Positions 1 to 7,373 of a stretch of DNA of 20,244 bases are shown piece after piece; the first letter of the stretch is position 1, and the number at the start of each line of letters is the position of its first letter. The translations under genes and the position numbers were made by a program. The notes below the pieces were generated by a model that searched no databases, had not been told where the DNA came from, and was given only the letters and a program-made list of their open reading frames with translations. Location of the stretch: positions 1-20,244 of the forward strand of contig JAUXGM010000023.1 of NCBI GenBank assembly GCA_030622125.1, in the 5' to 3' direction. Source of the stretch: a bacterium. Its GTDB lineage: Bacteria; AUK180.

Positions 1-50
1 AAGATTTAATGAAAAGTGATTTAGTAAAATCACTTAAACTGAAAATTTAA
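1..50 (+). CDS. Possible 3' end of an upstream gene (partial)
   Basis: One frame is open from position 3 to a TAA at 48-50 and would encode a short lysine- and leucine-rich C-terminus ending SLKLKI. The other two + frames stop at 9 and 18. Fifteen codons are too few to identify a family or to prove coding; the strand agrees with every other gene here. The inverted repeat at 14-35 lies inside this frame. If the gene ends at 50, a 160-bp intergenic stretch follows that holds the repeat, promoter and operator described below. Confidence 0.25.
   Translation, partial: DLMKSDLVKSLKLKI
14..35. repeat. 9-bp perfect inverted repeat with AGTA loop
   Basis: AAGTGATTT at 14-22 and AAATCACTT at 27-35 are exact reverse complements separated by 4 nt. 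No T-run follows, so a Rho-independent terminator is not well supported. It may be a 3' stem-loop of the upstream transcript or a chance result of the open frame it lies in. Confidence 0.45.
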
Positions 51-60
51 AAGACTTTGG

Positions 61-119
61 AATCCGTATAATCCGTTAAATCCGTGGTTAAGAAAATCTT
101 ATTTCGCAAAAAACTAAAA
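61..119 (+). repeat. Intergenic dispersed repeat, copy A, with 9-bp tandem units
   Basis: Positions 61-87 hold three consecutive 9-bp units of form AATCCGTnn. The block from 78 to 119 then recurs almost exactly at 4971-5011, with one 1-nt indel and one or two substitutions over about 41 bp, in the same orientation. Neither copy is coding. Both lie in gaps just outside the envelope operon. Short families built on this AATCCGTGGTTAA-like core are, from memory, seen in intergenic DNA of several candidate phyla; that recollection is not checked. Confidence 0.6.
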
Positions 120-130
120 GTAACAGAAAT

Positions 131-159
131 TTGATAAAAACTAAAAAATATGTTATATT
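131..159 (+). promoter_or_regulatory. Sigma70-type promoter for the MMPL/LolA-like/barrel operon
   Basis: A -35 element TTGATA (131-136) and a -10 element TATATT (154-159) are separated by 17 bp. A TG dinucleotide at 151-152 gives an extended -10. Transcription should start near 166, inside or next to the palindrome at 168-179, leaving a leader of about 45 nt before the ATG at 211. This is the only good promoter seen between 1 and 4889, so it probably drives all three genes. Confidence 0.6.
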
Positions 160-167
160 TATAATAG

Positions 168-179
168 CCGACTGGTCGG
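168..179. promoter_or_regulatory. Putative TetR-family operator overlapping the transcription start
   Basis: CCGAC and GTCGG form a perfect 5-bp inverted repeat around a central TG, within GCCGACTGGTCGGT. The GC-rich palindrome stands out in an A+T-rich leader and resembles the ACCGAC-n2-GTCGGT type bound by many TetR-family repressors (family knowledge). Its place at the predicted +1 fits repression by blocking RNA polymerase. No TetR gene is visible in the window, so the regulator would have to be encoded upstream or elsewhere. Confidence 0.5.
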
Positions 180-210
180 TCATAAGGAAGCGCATATTTG
201 GAGGATGGCT

Positions 211-2895
211 ATGCGAAAAAAAATCTTACTAAAAATTGCCGATTTAGCAGCCGGTAAGCCGGGGTTGCTGTTTATTATTGTAATTCTAATTACTATAATT
301 GCAGCAGGTATTTCCAGTAGGTTGAAACTAACCATGCATTTTAAAAACCTTATGCCGCAAAATGAACCAATCGTGCAAGAATTTAATCAGATTATTGATG
401 AATACAGTACCGCTTCAATGATTATCATTGCCGCCAGAGGAAAAGAACAAGAGCTTAAACACTTTGCTGATGATATTGTCCCAAAGATTAAAGATATGAA
501 GAAATATGTTCAACGTGTTGATTATAAGCTTGACCGTAATTTTTTTCTGAAACACGGATTTATGTTACAAAAAGTCGATGATCTAAAAAACACGAAAGAT
601 ATCTACAAGAATCTCAGCTTAACTCCCTTGATCGGAAACCTTAATAATAACTTTGAAAAAGAATATGTCCAGGATGAGGAAAGTATTTCAACTAAAGAAA
701 AAGAAAATAATGCTATTTTGTTTTTGGACGGGATAAAATATTGGCTTGAGACTGTAAAACAATATATAACAAAAGGGGCTGCTTTAAAACCAATTGTTGC
801 CAAAACCGCAGTGGACAGATTTCTTATCGGTGATGAATACATTATTTCTCAAGATAAAGATATGCTGCTTATTTTTGCCCAACCCACATTCACCATAAAT
901 GACATAGCCAAGGTTGTTGAAGCTGAAAATACTATAGATGAACTCATTAATCGGGTATCTGAGAAGTATCCCAGTATTTCTGCGGGAACAACAGGAACAA
1001 TCGCACTTGCACGGGATGAGATGGTTTCATCATCAAAAGATATGCATATTACATCAATCATTGCATTCATACTTATTTTAGTACTTTTTATTGTTTCTTT
1101 TCGTATGTGGATATCACCAATACTTGCCGGTATTAGCCTTATGATAGGTATTATATGGACAGCAGGGTTTGCTGCCTTGACAGTAGGTAGTTTGAATATA
1201 ATGACTTCAATGTTTTCGGTAGTTTTGATAGGATTAGGTGTTGATTTTTCAATACATGTAATCTCTGTTTATACTGAGGGACGTTCAGCGGGTCTTACGA
1301 ATAGAGAGGCACTACGTCAGATGTTACTTAAATCAGGGAATGGGATTGTTATCGGTGCATTAACAACGGCGTGTGCATTTTTAACATTGACGGTTTCAAA
1401 TTCCGCAGGTATGTCTGAATTCGGAATTGTAGCCGGCAGTGGAGTAATATTCTGTATGTTTTCAACATTAGTATCGCTTCCCGCAATGCTTTCTTTGCGT
1501 GATAAAATTTTAACGAAGTTTCGTAAAGAAAAATATAAAACAACATATACAGAATTTTCATTTTTAGGCAAAATTGCTGAAAAAATTCATAGAAAGCCCA
1601 TTCGTATTTTATTAATAAGTTTTGTTGTAACAGGAATACTATTATATTTTGCTTTGAACATCAAGTTTGACTATAACTACCTGAATATGGAACCTGTTGG
1701 ATTGATGTCAATAAAATTACAGGATGAAATGATCGAAGAATTTGATATAACTCCCGATTCCGCCTTGATCACCGTAGAGACAGTTGAAGAAGCACGCAGG
1801 ATTACTGCTGCTGCCAAGGATTTAGATATGATCGGGATGGTAACAAGTATTTCTAATTATGTGCCTTCAAAAGAGGAACAAAAAAAACGAGTTCCGTATA
1901 TTAATAAGATCCGAAAATACTTAATAGAAAACCGGAATTTGATATTAATAACAAAAAACAACTCCGGTCAATTCATAGAAGAATTGGAACGGTTAGAAGC
2001 GAATATCATTGAATTTGCACAACTGGCATATCTCGGAGGGCAGGATAAAGTAGACCAAAAATGTAAGGAAATTATCGGGGATTTGGAGAATCCTGAAAAT
2101 CAAACTACAATTGCCCTGTTAATAGAAAGGTTCAATAGTAATAGAAGTAATTCAATTAATAATCTGAATCTTTTCCAAAAACATTATGAACCTTATTTCA
2201 GGCAGGTTTCATTGGGGATGACTTCGACGGAGCCGATTGAAGTAAAAAATTTACCAATTAATATCTATAACCAATTTGCCAATAAAAGAGGGAACAAGTA
2301 TCTTGTGACCATATATCCGAAGCAACAGGTATGGAATATTAAATTTTTAAAACAATTTACCGGACAGATGGGCAAACTTGATAAACGTGTTACGGGACTG
2401 CCTATAGTGTTTTATTATCTAATGGAAATTATTGCAAAGGACGGCAGAATTGCCACCCTACTGACAATTATAGTTATTTTTTTACTATTATTCTTTGATT
2501 TCGGGAATGTACGAGTGGCATTGACAGCTATGATACCGATTGTTGTGGGAAGTATATGGATGGTCGGAACAATGAAATTACTCGGATTACAATTGACGGT
2601 GATGAATATTATGGGAATACCCCTTATTCTTGGAATTGGTATAGATGACGGGGTACATATTATCCACCGTTATAGGATAGAAGGTTTAGGCAGCATTAAG
2701 ATTGTCTTTACCAGTACCGGTAAAGCGGTATTACTTACCTCGTTGACGACTATGTTAGCCTTTGGATCATTGAAATTCGCTACTTATCGTGGATTGGGCA
2801 GTTTGGGAATTGCATTGTTCATTGGAGTAGGAATGTGTTTCTTAGCTTCGGTAATAATACTTCCTGCATTACTGGGGCTAATGGAAAAGAAGTAA
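211..2895 (+). CDS. MMPL/HAE3-type RND transporter, probable lipid exporter
   Basis: This inner-membrane RND-superfamily transporter of the MMPL/HAE3 branch resembles hopanoid/lipid transporters such as HpnN in size and layout. Numbering counts from the ATG at 205. It has two repeated halves: a membrane segment near 20-38, a soluble loop to about 278, membrane helices at about 280-430, a second anchor near 467-485, a second loop to about 745, and terminal helices at 747-893. The charged motifs GVDFSIH (345-351) and GIDDGVH (812-818), typical of proton-coupled MMPL proteins, are present in both halves. The start at 211 is preferred because GGAGG (200-204) sits 6 nt before it, while the ATG at 205 directly abuts that site. 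The gene lies 21 bp upstream of a LolA-like protein. Substrate is unknown; lipid, fatty acid or hopanoid is inferred from family and neighbours. Confidence 0.9.
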   Translation: MRKKILLKIADLAAGKPGLLFIIVILITIIAAGISSRLKLTMHFKNLMPQNEPIVQEFNQIIDEYSTASMIIIAARGKEQELKHFADDIVPKIKDMKKYVQRVDYKLDRNFFLKHGFMLQKVDDLKNTKDIYKNLSLTPLIGNLNNNFEKEYVQDEESISTKEKENNAILFLDGIKYWLETVKQYITKGAALKPIVAKTAVDRFLIGDEYIISQDKDMLLIFAQPTFTINDIAKVVEAENTIDELINRVSEKYPSISAGTTGTIALARDEMVSSSKDMHITSIIAFILILVLFIVSFRMWISPILAGISLMIGIIWTAGFAALTVGSLNIMTSMFSVVLIGLGVDFSIHVISVYTEGRSAGLTNREALRQMLLKSGNGIVIGALTTACAFLTLTVSNSAGMSEFGIVAGSGVIFCMFSTLVSLPAMLSLRDKILTKFRKEKYKTTYTEFSFLGKIAEKIHRKPIRILLISFVVTGILLYFALNIKFDYNYLNMEPVGLMSIKLQDEMIEEFDITPDSALITVETVEEARRITAAAKDLDMIGMVTSISNYVPSKEEQKKRVPYINKIRKYLIENRNLILITKNNSGQFIEELERLEANIIEFAQLAYLGGQDKVDQKCKEIIGDLENPENQTTIALLIERFNSNRSNSINNLNLFQKHYEPYFRQVSLGMTSTEPIEVKNLPINIYNQFANKRGNKYLVTIYPKQQVWNIKFLKQFTGQMGKLDKRVTGLPIVFYYLMEIIAKDGRIATLLTIIVIFLLLFFDFGNVRVALTAMIPIVVGSIWMVGTMKLLGLQLTVMNIMGIPLILGIGIDDGVHIIHRYRIEGLGSIKIVFTSTGKAVLLTSLTTMLAFGSLKFATYRGLGSLGIALFIGVGMCFLASVIILPALLGLMEKK

Positions 2896-2916
2896 TATAT
2901 AGGAGGTGTTATTACT

Positions 2917-3696
2917 ATGATTAAATCAATAGTGTTAATTGTTTTATTGTCTGTCGGTGTAATACAGGCACAGGATTTATTGCCAAAAGAAATTATTGAA
3001 AAAATCGACAACGCAGAACGGGTTGGATCAAGTGAAGCCAGTTTAAAACAGATTATTATTACTTCAAAAGGTAAAAAACGTATACTTGAGGTTAAGGTAT
3101 ATTCTAAGGATCAGAATGAGAAACAATTGATGATCTATACTAATCCTGCACGGGTTAAAGGCGACAAGATTCTAATGTTAAATGATGGTGATGATATATG
3201 GTTTTATACCCCGAAAACCGACAGGATACGCCATCTTGCCAGTCATGCCAAAAGACAAAAAATCCAGGGAAGCGAATTTTCTTATGAAGATATGGCTGGC
3301 GGAAATATCGAAGAAGATTATACCTATAAATTGTTGGGTGAAGAAAAAATCGACAAGGTCAAATGCTATAAACTCGAGTTAATACCTACTAAGACCGGTC
3401 CAAATTATTCAAAATTAATTCTATGGGCGGATAAAGAGAAATATCTTACCCGAAGGATTGATTACTACAAGAAAGGTGAACTCTTCAAGCGTTTAAGGCT
3501 ATATGACATTGATGAAAAAGTCGGGCATTGGTATATGAAAAAGATTGAAATGGAAAATCTACAGTCGGGAGGAAAGACTATAATTGAAACAGGTGATATT
3601 ACCTTTGACCTTGAATTATCCGATAAGATGTTTACTACCAACAGCCTCAAAAGCAGGATAACAAAGGAAAGTTCAGAAGAAATGAGAAGTGAATGA
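2917..3696 (+). CDS. Periplasmic outer-membrane lipoprotein-sorting (LolA-like) protein
   Basis: The 259-residue protein begins with a cleavable-looking signal peptide (about residues 1-19, ending VIQAQ), so it is probably periplasmic. The mature part matches the LolA-like family often annotated 'outer membrane lipoprotein-sorting protein'. It has an early strand region around the RILEVKVYSKD segment, the sequence DDIWFYTPKTDRIRHL in the middle and a GSEFSYEDM motif near 119-127, which I recognise as characteristic. Such proteins have a half-barrel with a hydrophobic cavity that carries acyl chains. An excellent Shine-Dalgarno (AGGAGGTG, 2901-2908) is 8 nt before the ATG. The gene sits between an MMPL pump and an outer-membrane barrel, and its end overlaps the next start by 4 bp. 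The inferred role is shuttling a hydrophobic cargo from pump to outer membrane; true lipoprotein sorting is less likely, as no LolCDE genes are near. Confidence 0.85.
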   Translation: MIKSIVLIVLLSVGVIQAQDLLPKEIIEKIDNAERVGSSEASLKQIIITSKGKKRILEVKVYSKDQNEKQLMIYTNPARVKGDKILMLNDGDDIWFYTPKTDRIRHLASHAKRQKIQGSEFSYEDMAGGNIEEDYTYKLLGEEKIDKVKCYKLELIPTKTGPNYSKLILWADKEKYLTRRIDYYKKGELFKRLRLYDIDEKVGHWYMKKIEMENLQSGGKTIIETGDITFDLELSDKMFTTNSLKSRITKESSEEMRSE

Positions 3697-4889
3697 AACA
3701 ATATATTATTACTATACTATTTTTGATCATCTGTTCTATTTCAGTAAATGTTTCAGCTCAAAAATTAGATCTTTCCGGATACATGGAATATCAGATCACA
3801 TCTATGGAATTAAATCAAAAAATATGTTTGCAGGATTATGCTAAACTCAGGATAGATTTTACATCAGAAATTGGAAAAAGTGTCGGTTTCAGCGGTGATA
3901 TCATCCACAGGGTATTTCATGGGACAACGGAGTTCAATGCGTTGGATTTTATCCCCGAACGAGTTGTTACGGAATATTCCAATACAACAGGTCAGACTGT
4001 TTCAGCTCTCAGCCCACTTTTTGACTTCAAATTTTCTGATGAAAATTTCCTGGATAATGCGTACATCACCATAGATCTCGCCTGGACAACAGTTAGGATC
4101 GGAAGGCAGCCGTTACCCTGGGGGGAGGGATATTCATGGAATCCCACCGATATTTTCAATAGCAAAAATTTCCTTGATCCTACATATGAGAAGGTTGGAA
4201 TCGATGCTTTTAAACTGGAACTGCCTTTTTCGTCGGAAGGTATGGTAACAGGTGTTATTAGTATCAAAGATGAATGGAGAAAGTCAATAAAAGCAGTAAA
4301 GATCAAGGAACATTTCTTGGGCTATGATATTTCAATGATGTATGCGGAAAAAATTTATGAAGAAATAGACTACTTACAGATACCATTTTCATTAAACTCC
4401 GAGCTAATAAAAGTTATCGGCGGAGGTTTTTCCGGAGAGTTGTTCGGATTGGGTATATGGGCGGAAGGTGCCTATAATATAATGAAAACCTCTAATGATT
4501 ACGGACAATACCTTTTCGGTACAGATTATACTTTTGAAAATGGGCTTTATGTAATGAGCGAATATTATATTAATGAGTTGGGGAAAACGGATAAAAATAA
4601 ATATACAATTAATGACTGGATGCGATTTTTAAGTGACGATAGTGAGAATATTGGGCGAAATTACCTGTTTTTCGGTGAAACATACCCGATAACAGGATTA
4701 TGGATATGGTCGAACTATGTTATTTCTAACTTGAATGATGGCAGCGGAATATTCTCAACATGGTTTATATATAGCCTCAATGATAATACAGAGTTGAGTT
4801 TTGTCGGAAATATCCCTTTTGGTGATAAAGAGACTGAGTTTGGCGAATACGGTGGTAGTGGATTTGTAAGAGTAAAAGTATATTTTTAA
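3693..4889 (+). CDS. Outer-membrane beta-barrel protein (DUF1302-like)
   Basis: The 398-residue protein has a signal peptide (about 1-22, ending NVSA before QKLDLSG). It then shows alternating amphipathic strands rich in aromatic and small residues and ends in phenylalanine (VRVKVYF), the usual outer-membrane barrel C-terminus. A GRQPLPWGEGYSWNPTDIF segment at 137-155 resembles the conserved G-R-Q/WG motif of DUF1302-type barrels; this family link is tentative. The start overlaps the previous stop (ATGA, 3693-3696), so translation is probably coupled. It would be the outer-membrane member of the MMPL/LolA-like/barrel trio. Known proteobacterial MMPL-DUF1329-DUF1302 operons have a comparable composition (family knowledge). 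Whether it is a pore, a receptor or a lipid acceptor cannot be told from sequence. Confidence 0.7.
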   Translation: MKQYIITILFLIICSISVNVSAQKLDLSGYMEYQITSMELNQKICLQDYAKLRIDFTSEIGKSVGFSGDIIHRVFHGTTEFNALDFIPERVVTEYSNTTGQTVSALSPLFDFKFSDENFLDNAYITIDLAWTTVRIGRQPLPWGEGYSWNPTDIFNSKNFLDPTYEKVGIDAFKLELPFSSEGMVTGVISIKDEWRKSIKAVKIKEHFLGYDISMMYAEKIYEEIDYLQIPFSLNSELIKVIGGGFSGELFGLGIWAEGAYNIMKTSNDYGQYLFGTDYTFENGLYVMSEYYINELGKTDKNKYTINDWMRFLSDDSENIGRNYLFFGETYPITGLWIWSNYVISNLNDGSGIFSTWFIYSLNDNTELSFVGNIPFGDKETEFGEYGGSGFVRVKVYF

Positions 4890-4894
4890 AAATG

Positions 4895-4930
4895 GGGACG
4901 GTGGTCCCGCACCTTGGAAAATATGCGGGA
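4895..4930 (+). other. Two overlapping, mutually exclusive hairpins after the barrel gene
   Basis: GGGAC (4895-4899) and GTCCC (4904-4908) can pair across a 4-nt loop. TCCCGCA (4905-4911) and TGCGGGA (4924-4930) can pair across a 12-nt loop. The two stems share 4905-4908 and cannot form together. This GC-rich patch contrasts with its surroundings. There is no following T-run, so it is not a classical terminator. It may be a 3' stem-loop that protects the upstream operon mRNA or part of an RNA switch; neither is shown. Confidence 0.4.
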
Positions 4931-4970
4931 TAAATTGCAAAAGTAGAAAAATTGCCAAAAAGACATGGTC

Positions 4971-5011
4971 AAATCCGTGGTTAAAAAATCTTATTTCGCA
5001 AAAAATTAAAA
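4971..5011 (+). repeat. Intergenic dispersed repeat, copy B
   Basis: This is the second copy of the block at 78-119, in the same orientation and nearly identical: AAATCCGTGGTTAA, an A-run, then ATCTTATTTCGCAAAAAA and an A-rich tail. The tandem 9-bp units of copy A are absent here. It lies immediately before the metallophosphoesterase gene and supplies its upstream DNA. Confidence 0.6.
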
Positions 5012-5012
5012 T

Positions 5013-5041
5013 TTGCAAAAAAATGAAAAAAATGGTAAAAT
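5013..5041 (+). promoter_or_regulatory. Candidate promoter for the metallophosphoesterase-to-djlA run
   Basis: TTGCAA (5013-5018) is followed after 17 bp by TAAAAT (5036-5041), preceded by TG at 5033-5034 as an extended -10. The predicted start is about 5048. This would make the internal ATG at 5047 close to leaderless and leave the ATG at 5023 untranscribed. In A-rich DNA such matches are common, so support is weak. Confidence 0.3.
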
Positions 5042-6141
5042 ATAATATGTTAAAGAAATTACATCTTTTATTTTTCACAATTTTAGTTATTACTACTACT
5101 TTCTCATTTGAATTTGCAATACTTGGTGACAATAGACCATCTTATGGAAAGGTAGAACAACCACAGGTATATGCAGACATTCTTGATGAGATCAATAAAA
5201 ATGATAGTATTGCATTTGCAGTAAATACAGGTGATTTGATCGCCGGATACACAAACGATGATTCAAAAATATTGGAAGAATATAATAGTTTTGTTAGTTG
5301 TAGTGAAAAACATATCAAAAAGCCGTATTATTTGGTTGCAGGGAATCACGATATTTTTGACAACAAATTTGCGGAAAATACATTTATAAAAAAGTTTGAC
5401 CTGAAATCATCACTCTACTACTCATTTGATTATGAAGATACACATTTCATTGCTCTTAATACGGAAGAAGTAGGAAATTTGGGAAAGATTATCGGAGAGC
5501 AATATAGATGGCTTGTAGATGACCTTAAGAAAAATAAAAATAAATTTATTGTCGTAATGGGACATCGTCCTCTTTTTCCCGTGAATGAACATATTGGTTC
5601 ATCATTGGATGCTTACCCTGAATTAAGAGATAAATTATTTAAGACATTGAAGAAATATAATGTGAAAGTTTATCTATGCGGGCATGAACATCTTTTGAAT
5701 ATTTCAAATCATAAGGATATATTACAAATAATATCCGGTGGTGCGGGTGCACCGATAAGAGCACCTGAAAAAATGGGTGGTTATCATCACTACATAATCG
5801 CAACGATTGAAAATGGGAAGTTTTCATATAAAATTATTAAAAAGCAATATGGTTTTTATCCATTGAGAAGATATTTTATAATAAAAAACGGACAAAGATC
5901 ACTTTACCTTGAATTTCTTTTTAAGGAAGATAAGGATATACCCAAAGAACTTACAGCCATCTATCAATTTAAAAACTCCACTGATCAATATTCAATAAAA
6001 ATGATCAAAAAAAAGAATGGCTTTAAAGTTGATATTGATCTATCCAATGTCTCTCCCGATTATATGAAAGTCTATTTTAAAGATAAAACAGGAAAAATTT
6101 TTAAAAAATACGGAAGGAGGTATAAGATTTGGATGAATTAA
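5023..6141 (+). CDS. Secreted calcineurin-like metallophosphoesterase
   Basis: This is a 372-residue protein with a hydrophobic N-terminal signal (LHLLFFTILVITTTFS) followed by a calcineurin-type phosphoesterase domain at about 30-270. All metal-site motifs are visible: GDNR (D36), NTGD (D71), GNHD (108-110), GHRP (H181) and GHEH (H221, H223). It should be a two-metal phosphatase or phosphodiesterase acting outside the cytoplasm; the substrate is unknown. About 100 C-terminal residues form a further, unrecognised beta-rich segment. Start choice is uncertain: ATGs at 5023, 5032 and 5047 all precede the signal core and none has a Shine-Dalgarno; 5047 would give the shorter, more typical signal peptide MLKKLHLL. 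The 3' end overlaps cinA by 13 bp, so it is probably the first gene of the cinA-addBA transcription unit, although its function is not obviously related. Confidence 0.85.
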   Translation: MKKMVKYNMLKKLHLLFFTILVITTTFSFEFAILGDNRPSYGKVEQPQVYADILDEINKNDSIAFAVNTGDLIAGYTNDDSKILEEYNSFVSCSEKHIKKPYYLVAGNHDIFDNKFAENTFIKKFDLKSSLYYSFDYEDTHFIALNTEEVGNLGKIIGEQYRWLVDDLKKNKNKFIVVMGHRPLFPVNEHIGSSLDAYPELRDKLFKTLKKYNVKVYLCGHEHLLNISNHKDILQIISGGAGAPIRAPEKMGGYHHYIIATIENGKFSYKIIKKQYGFYPLRRYFIIKNGQRSLYLEFLFKEDKDIPKELTAIYQFKNSTDQYSIKMIKKKNGFKVDIDLSNVSPDYMKVYFKDKTGKIFKKYGRRYKIWMN

Positions 6142-7370
6142 CGAAAAGAGCAATAATCATTAATACGGGAACGGAGATACTATTAGGAAATATTGTAAGT
6201 ACAAATTCCGCGTTCATTGCAAAAGAACTTGCGAATATCGGTATAGATTGTTATAAAATCGTATCTATTGGTGATAATTTAAATAGATTAAAACAGGAGA
6301 TTTTGGCAGAACTTGATAAAAATGATATATTTATTTTAACGGGTGGACTTGGTGGTACCGTTGATGATATTACAAAAGAAGCGGTTTCCGATGCATTAGA
6401 GATCTCTCTCGTCTTTGATAAAAAAATCGAGGATGAGATAAGAAAAAAATATGAGAAGAAAGGTATAAACTTTAAAAAAACAAAGGAAGCGAATGTTTTT
6501 AAAAACGGGCTAATTTTAAGAAATGAGATCGGCTCCGCCCCGGGTTTTATCATTGAAAAAAATAAAAAGATCTTTATATTACTTCCTGGGGTTCCTCATG
6601 AAATGAAAAAAATGTTCTTAGCGGTTCAATCTTATTTAAAGGAGCATTTTAATGAGAATTTAGTGATAAGATCTAAGGTATTAAGATGTATGGGACTTAA
6701 GGAGATTGAAATAAATGAGAAGATAAAAGAAATATTTAATAAGAGTAGAAATCCGACCATTGCACTTCTTGCAATTCCCGGAGAAGTGTCTATAAGATTA
6801 ACGGCAAAAGGAAATGAAAAAGTTACCGATAAATTATTAGGAAAAATGCAATCAAAATTTGAAAAAATATTTAAAGGATATATTTGGGGATATGATGATG
6901 AAAAGATTGAAGAAAAATTGGGAAATCTGTTAAATAAAAATGGGCTGACAATTGCCGGTGCGGAATCCTGTACCGGTGGTCTTGTTGCTAAATTATTTAC
7001 GGATATTTCAGGTTCTTCAAAATATTTTTTAGGAAGTGTCGTAACTTATTCAAATAGTTCAAAATCCTCACTTCTTGGTGTTGCTCCTGAAACCATAGAA
7101 AAATATGGTGTTGTTTCCAAAGAAGCTGCTCTTGAAATGGTAGAAGGAGTAAAAAGAAGATTTAGAAGTGATATCGGTTATGCAATTACCGGTATTGCGG
7201 GACCAACCGGTGGAAGTGATAAAAAACCTGTCGGTACAGTGTTCGTTGCATATTATGTTGATAATCGTGTTTATTGGGATAGATATAATTTTAACGGTGT
7301 TAGGGATGACATTAGAAGACAGGCAGCCAATTGCACACTCTATAAAATATTAAAACGTCTCTATTTATGA
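6129..7370 (+). CDS. cinA: CinA-family protein (competence/damage-inducible; NMN amidase domain)
   Basis: This full-length, 413-residue CinA has both usual domains. The N-terminal MoaB/MogA-like (COG1058) domain, about 5-170, carries NTGTEILLGNIVSTN, TGGLGGTVDD (71-80; most homologues have TGGLGPT) and LPGVPHEM (152-159). The C-terminal nicotinamide-nucleotide amidase domain, about 260-410, carries AESCTGG (catalytic Ser280) and TGIAGPTGG (354-362). Known members recycle NMN to NaMN and cleave ADP-ribose-type pyrophosphates. The start is TTG at 6129: AAGGAGGT (6114-6121) lies 7 nt upstream, and the only nearby ATG, at 6133, is out of frame and stops after two codons. The gene overlaps the metallophosphoesterase by 13 bp and is followed after 3 bp by thpR, an arrangement common in other bacteria. 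Confidence 0.95.
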   Translation: MDELTKRAIIINTGTEILLGNIVSTNSAFIAKELANIGIDCYKIVSIGDNLNRLKQEILAELDKNDIFILTGGLGGTVDDITKEAVSDALEISLVFDKKIEDEIRKKYEKKGINFKKTKEANVFKNGLILRNEIGSAPGFIIEKNKKIFILLPGVPHEMKKMFLAVQSYLKEHFNENLVIRSKVLRCMGLKEIEINEKIKEIFNKSRNPTIALLAIPGEVSIRLTAKGNEKVTDKLLGKMQSKFEKIFKGYIWGYDDEKIEEKLGNLLNKNGLTIAGAESCTGGLVAKLFTDISGSSKYFLGSVVTYSNSSKSSLLGVAPETIEKYGVVSKEAALEMVEGVKRRFRSDIGYAITGIAGPTGGSDKKPVGTVFVAYYVDNRVYWDRYNFNGVRDDIRRQAANCTLYKILKRLYL

Positions 7371-7373
7371 ACT

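Noticed and set aside
2784-3011. Minus-strand open frame over the MMPL-LolA-like junction
   Set aside because: It is antisense to the last helices of the MMPL protein and the LolA-like signal peptide, with no recognisable domain; it is a shadow of A+T-rich coding DNA.
4894-4913. T-box riboswitch suggested by GGTGGTCCCGC
   Set aside because: One core base differs, no stem I, specifier loop or terminator is present, and the downstream gene is not an amino-acid or tRNA-charging gene. Kept only as an unexplained RNA structure.
4755-5132. Minus-strand open frame across the gap after the barrel gene
   Set aside because: It overlaps the barrel C-terminus, the hairpins and the repeat, has low-complexity Phe/Ile-rich translation, and shows no start-site support.
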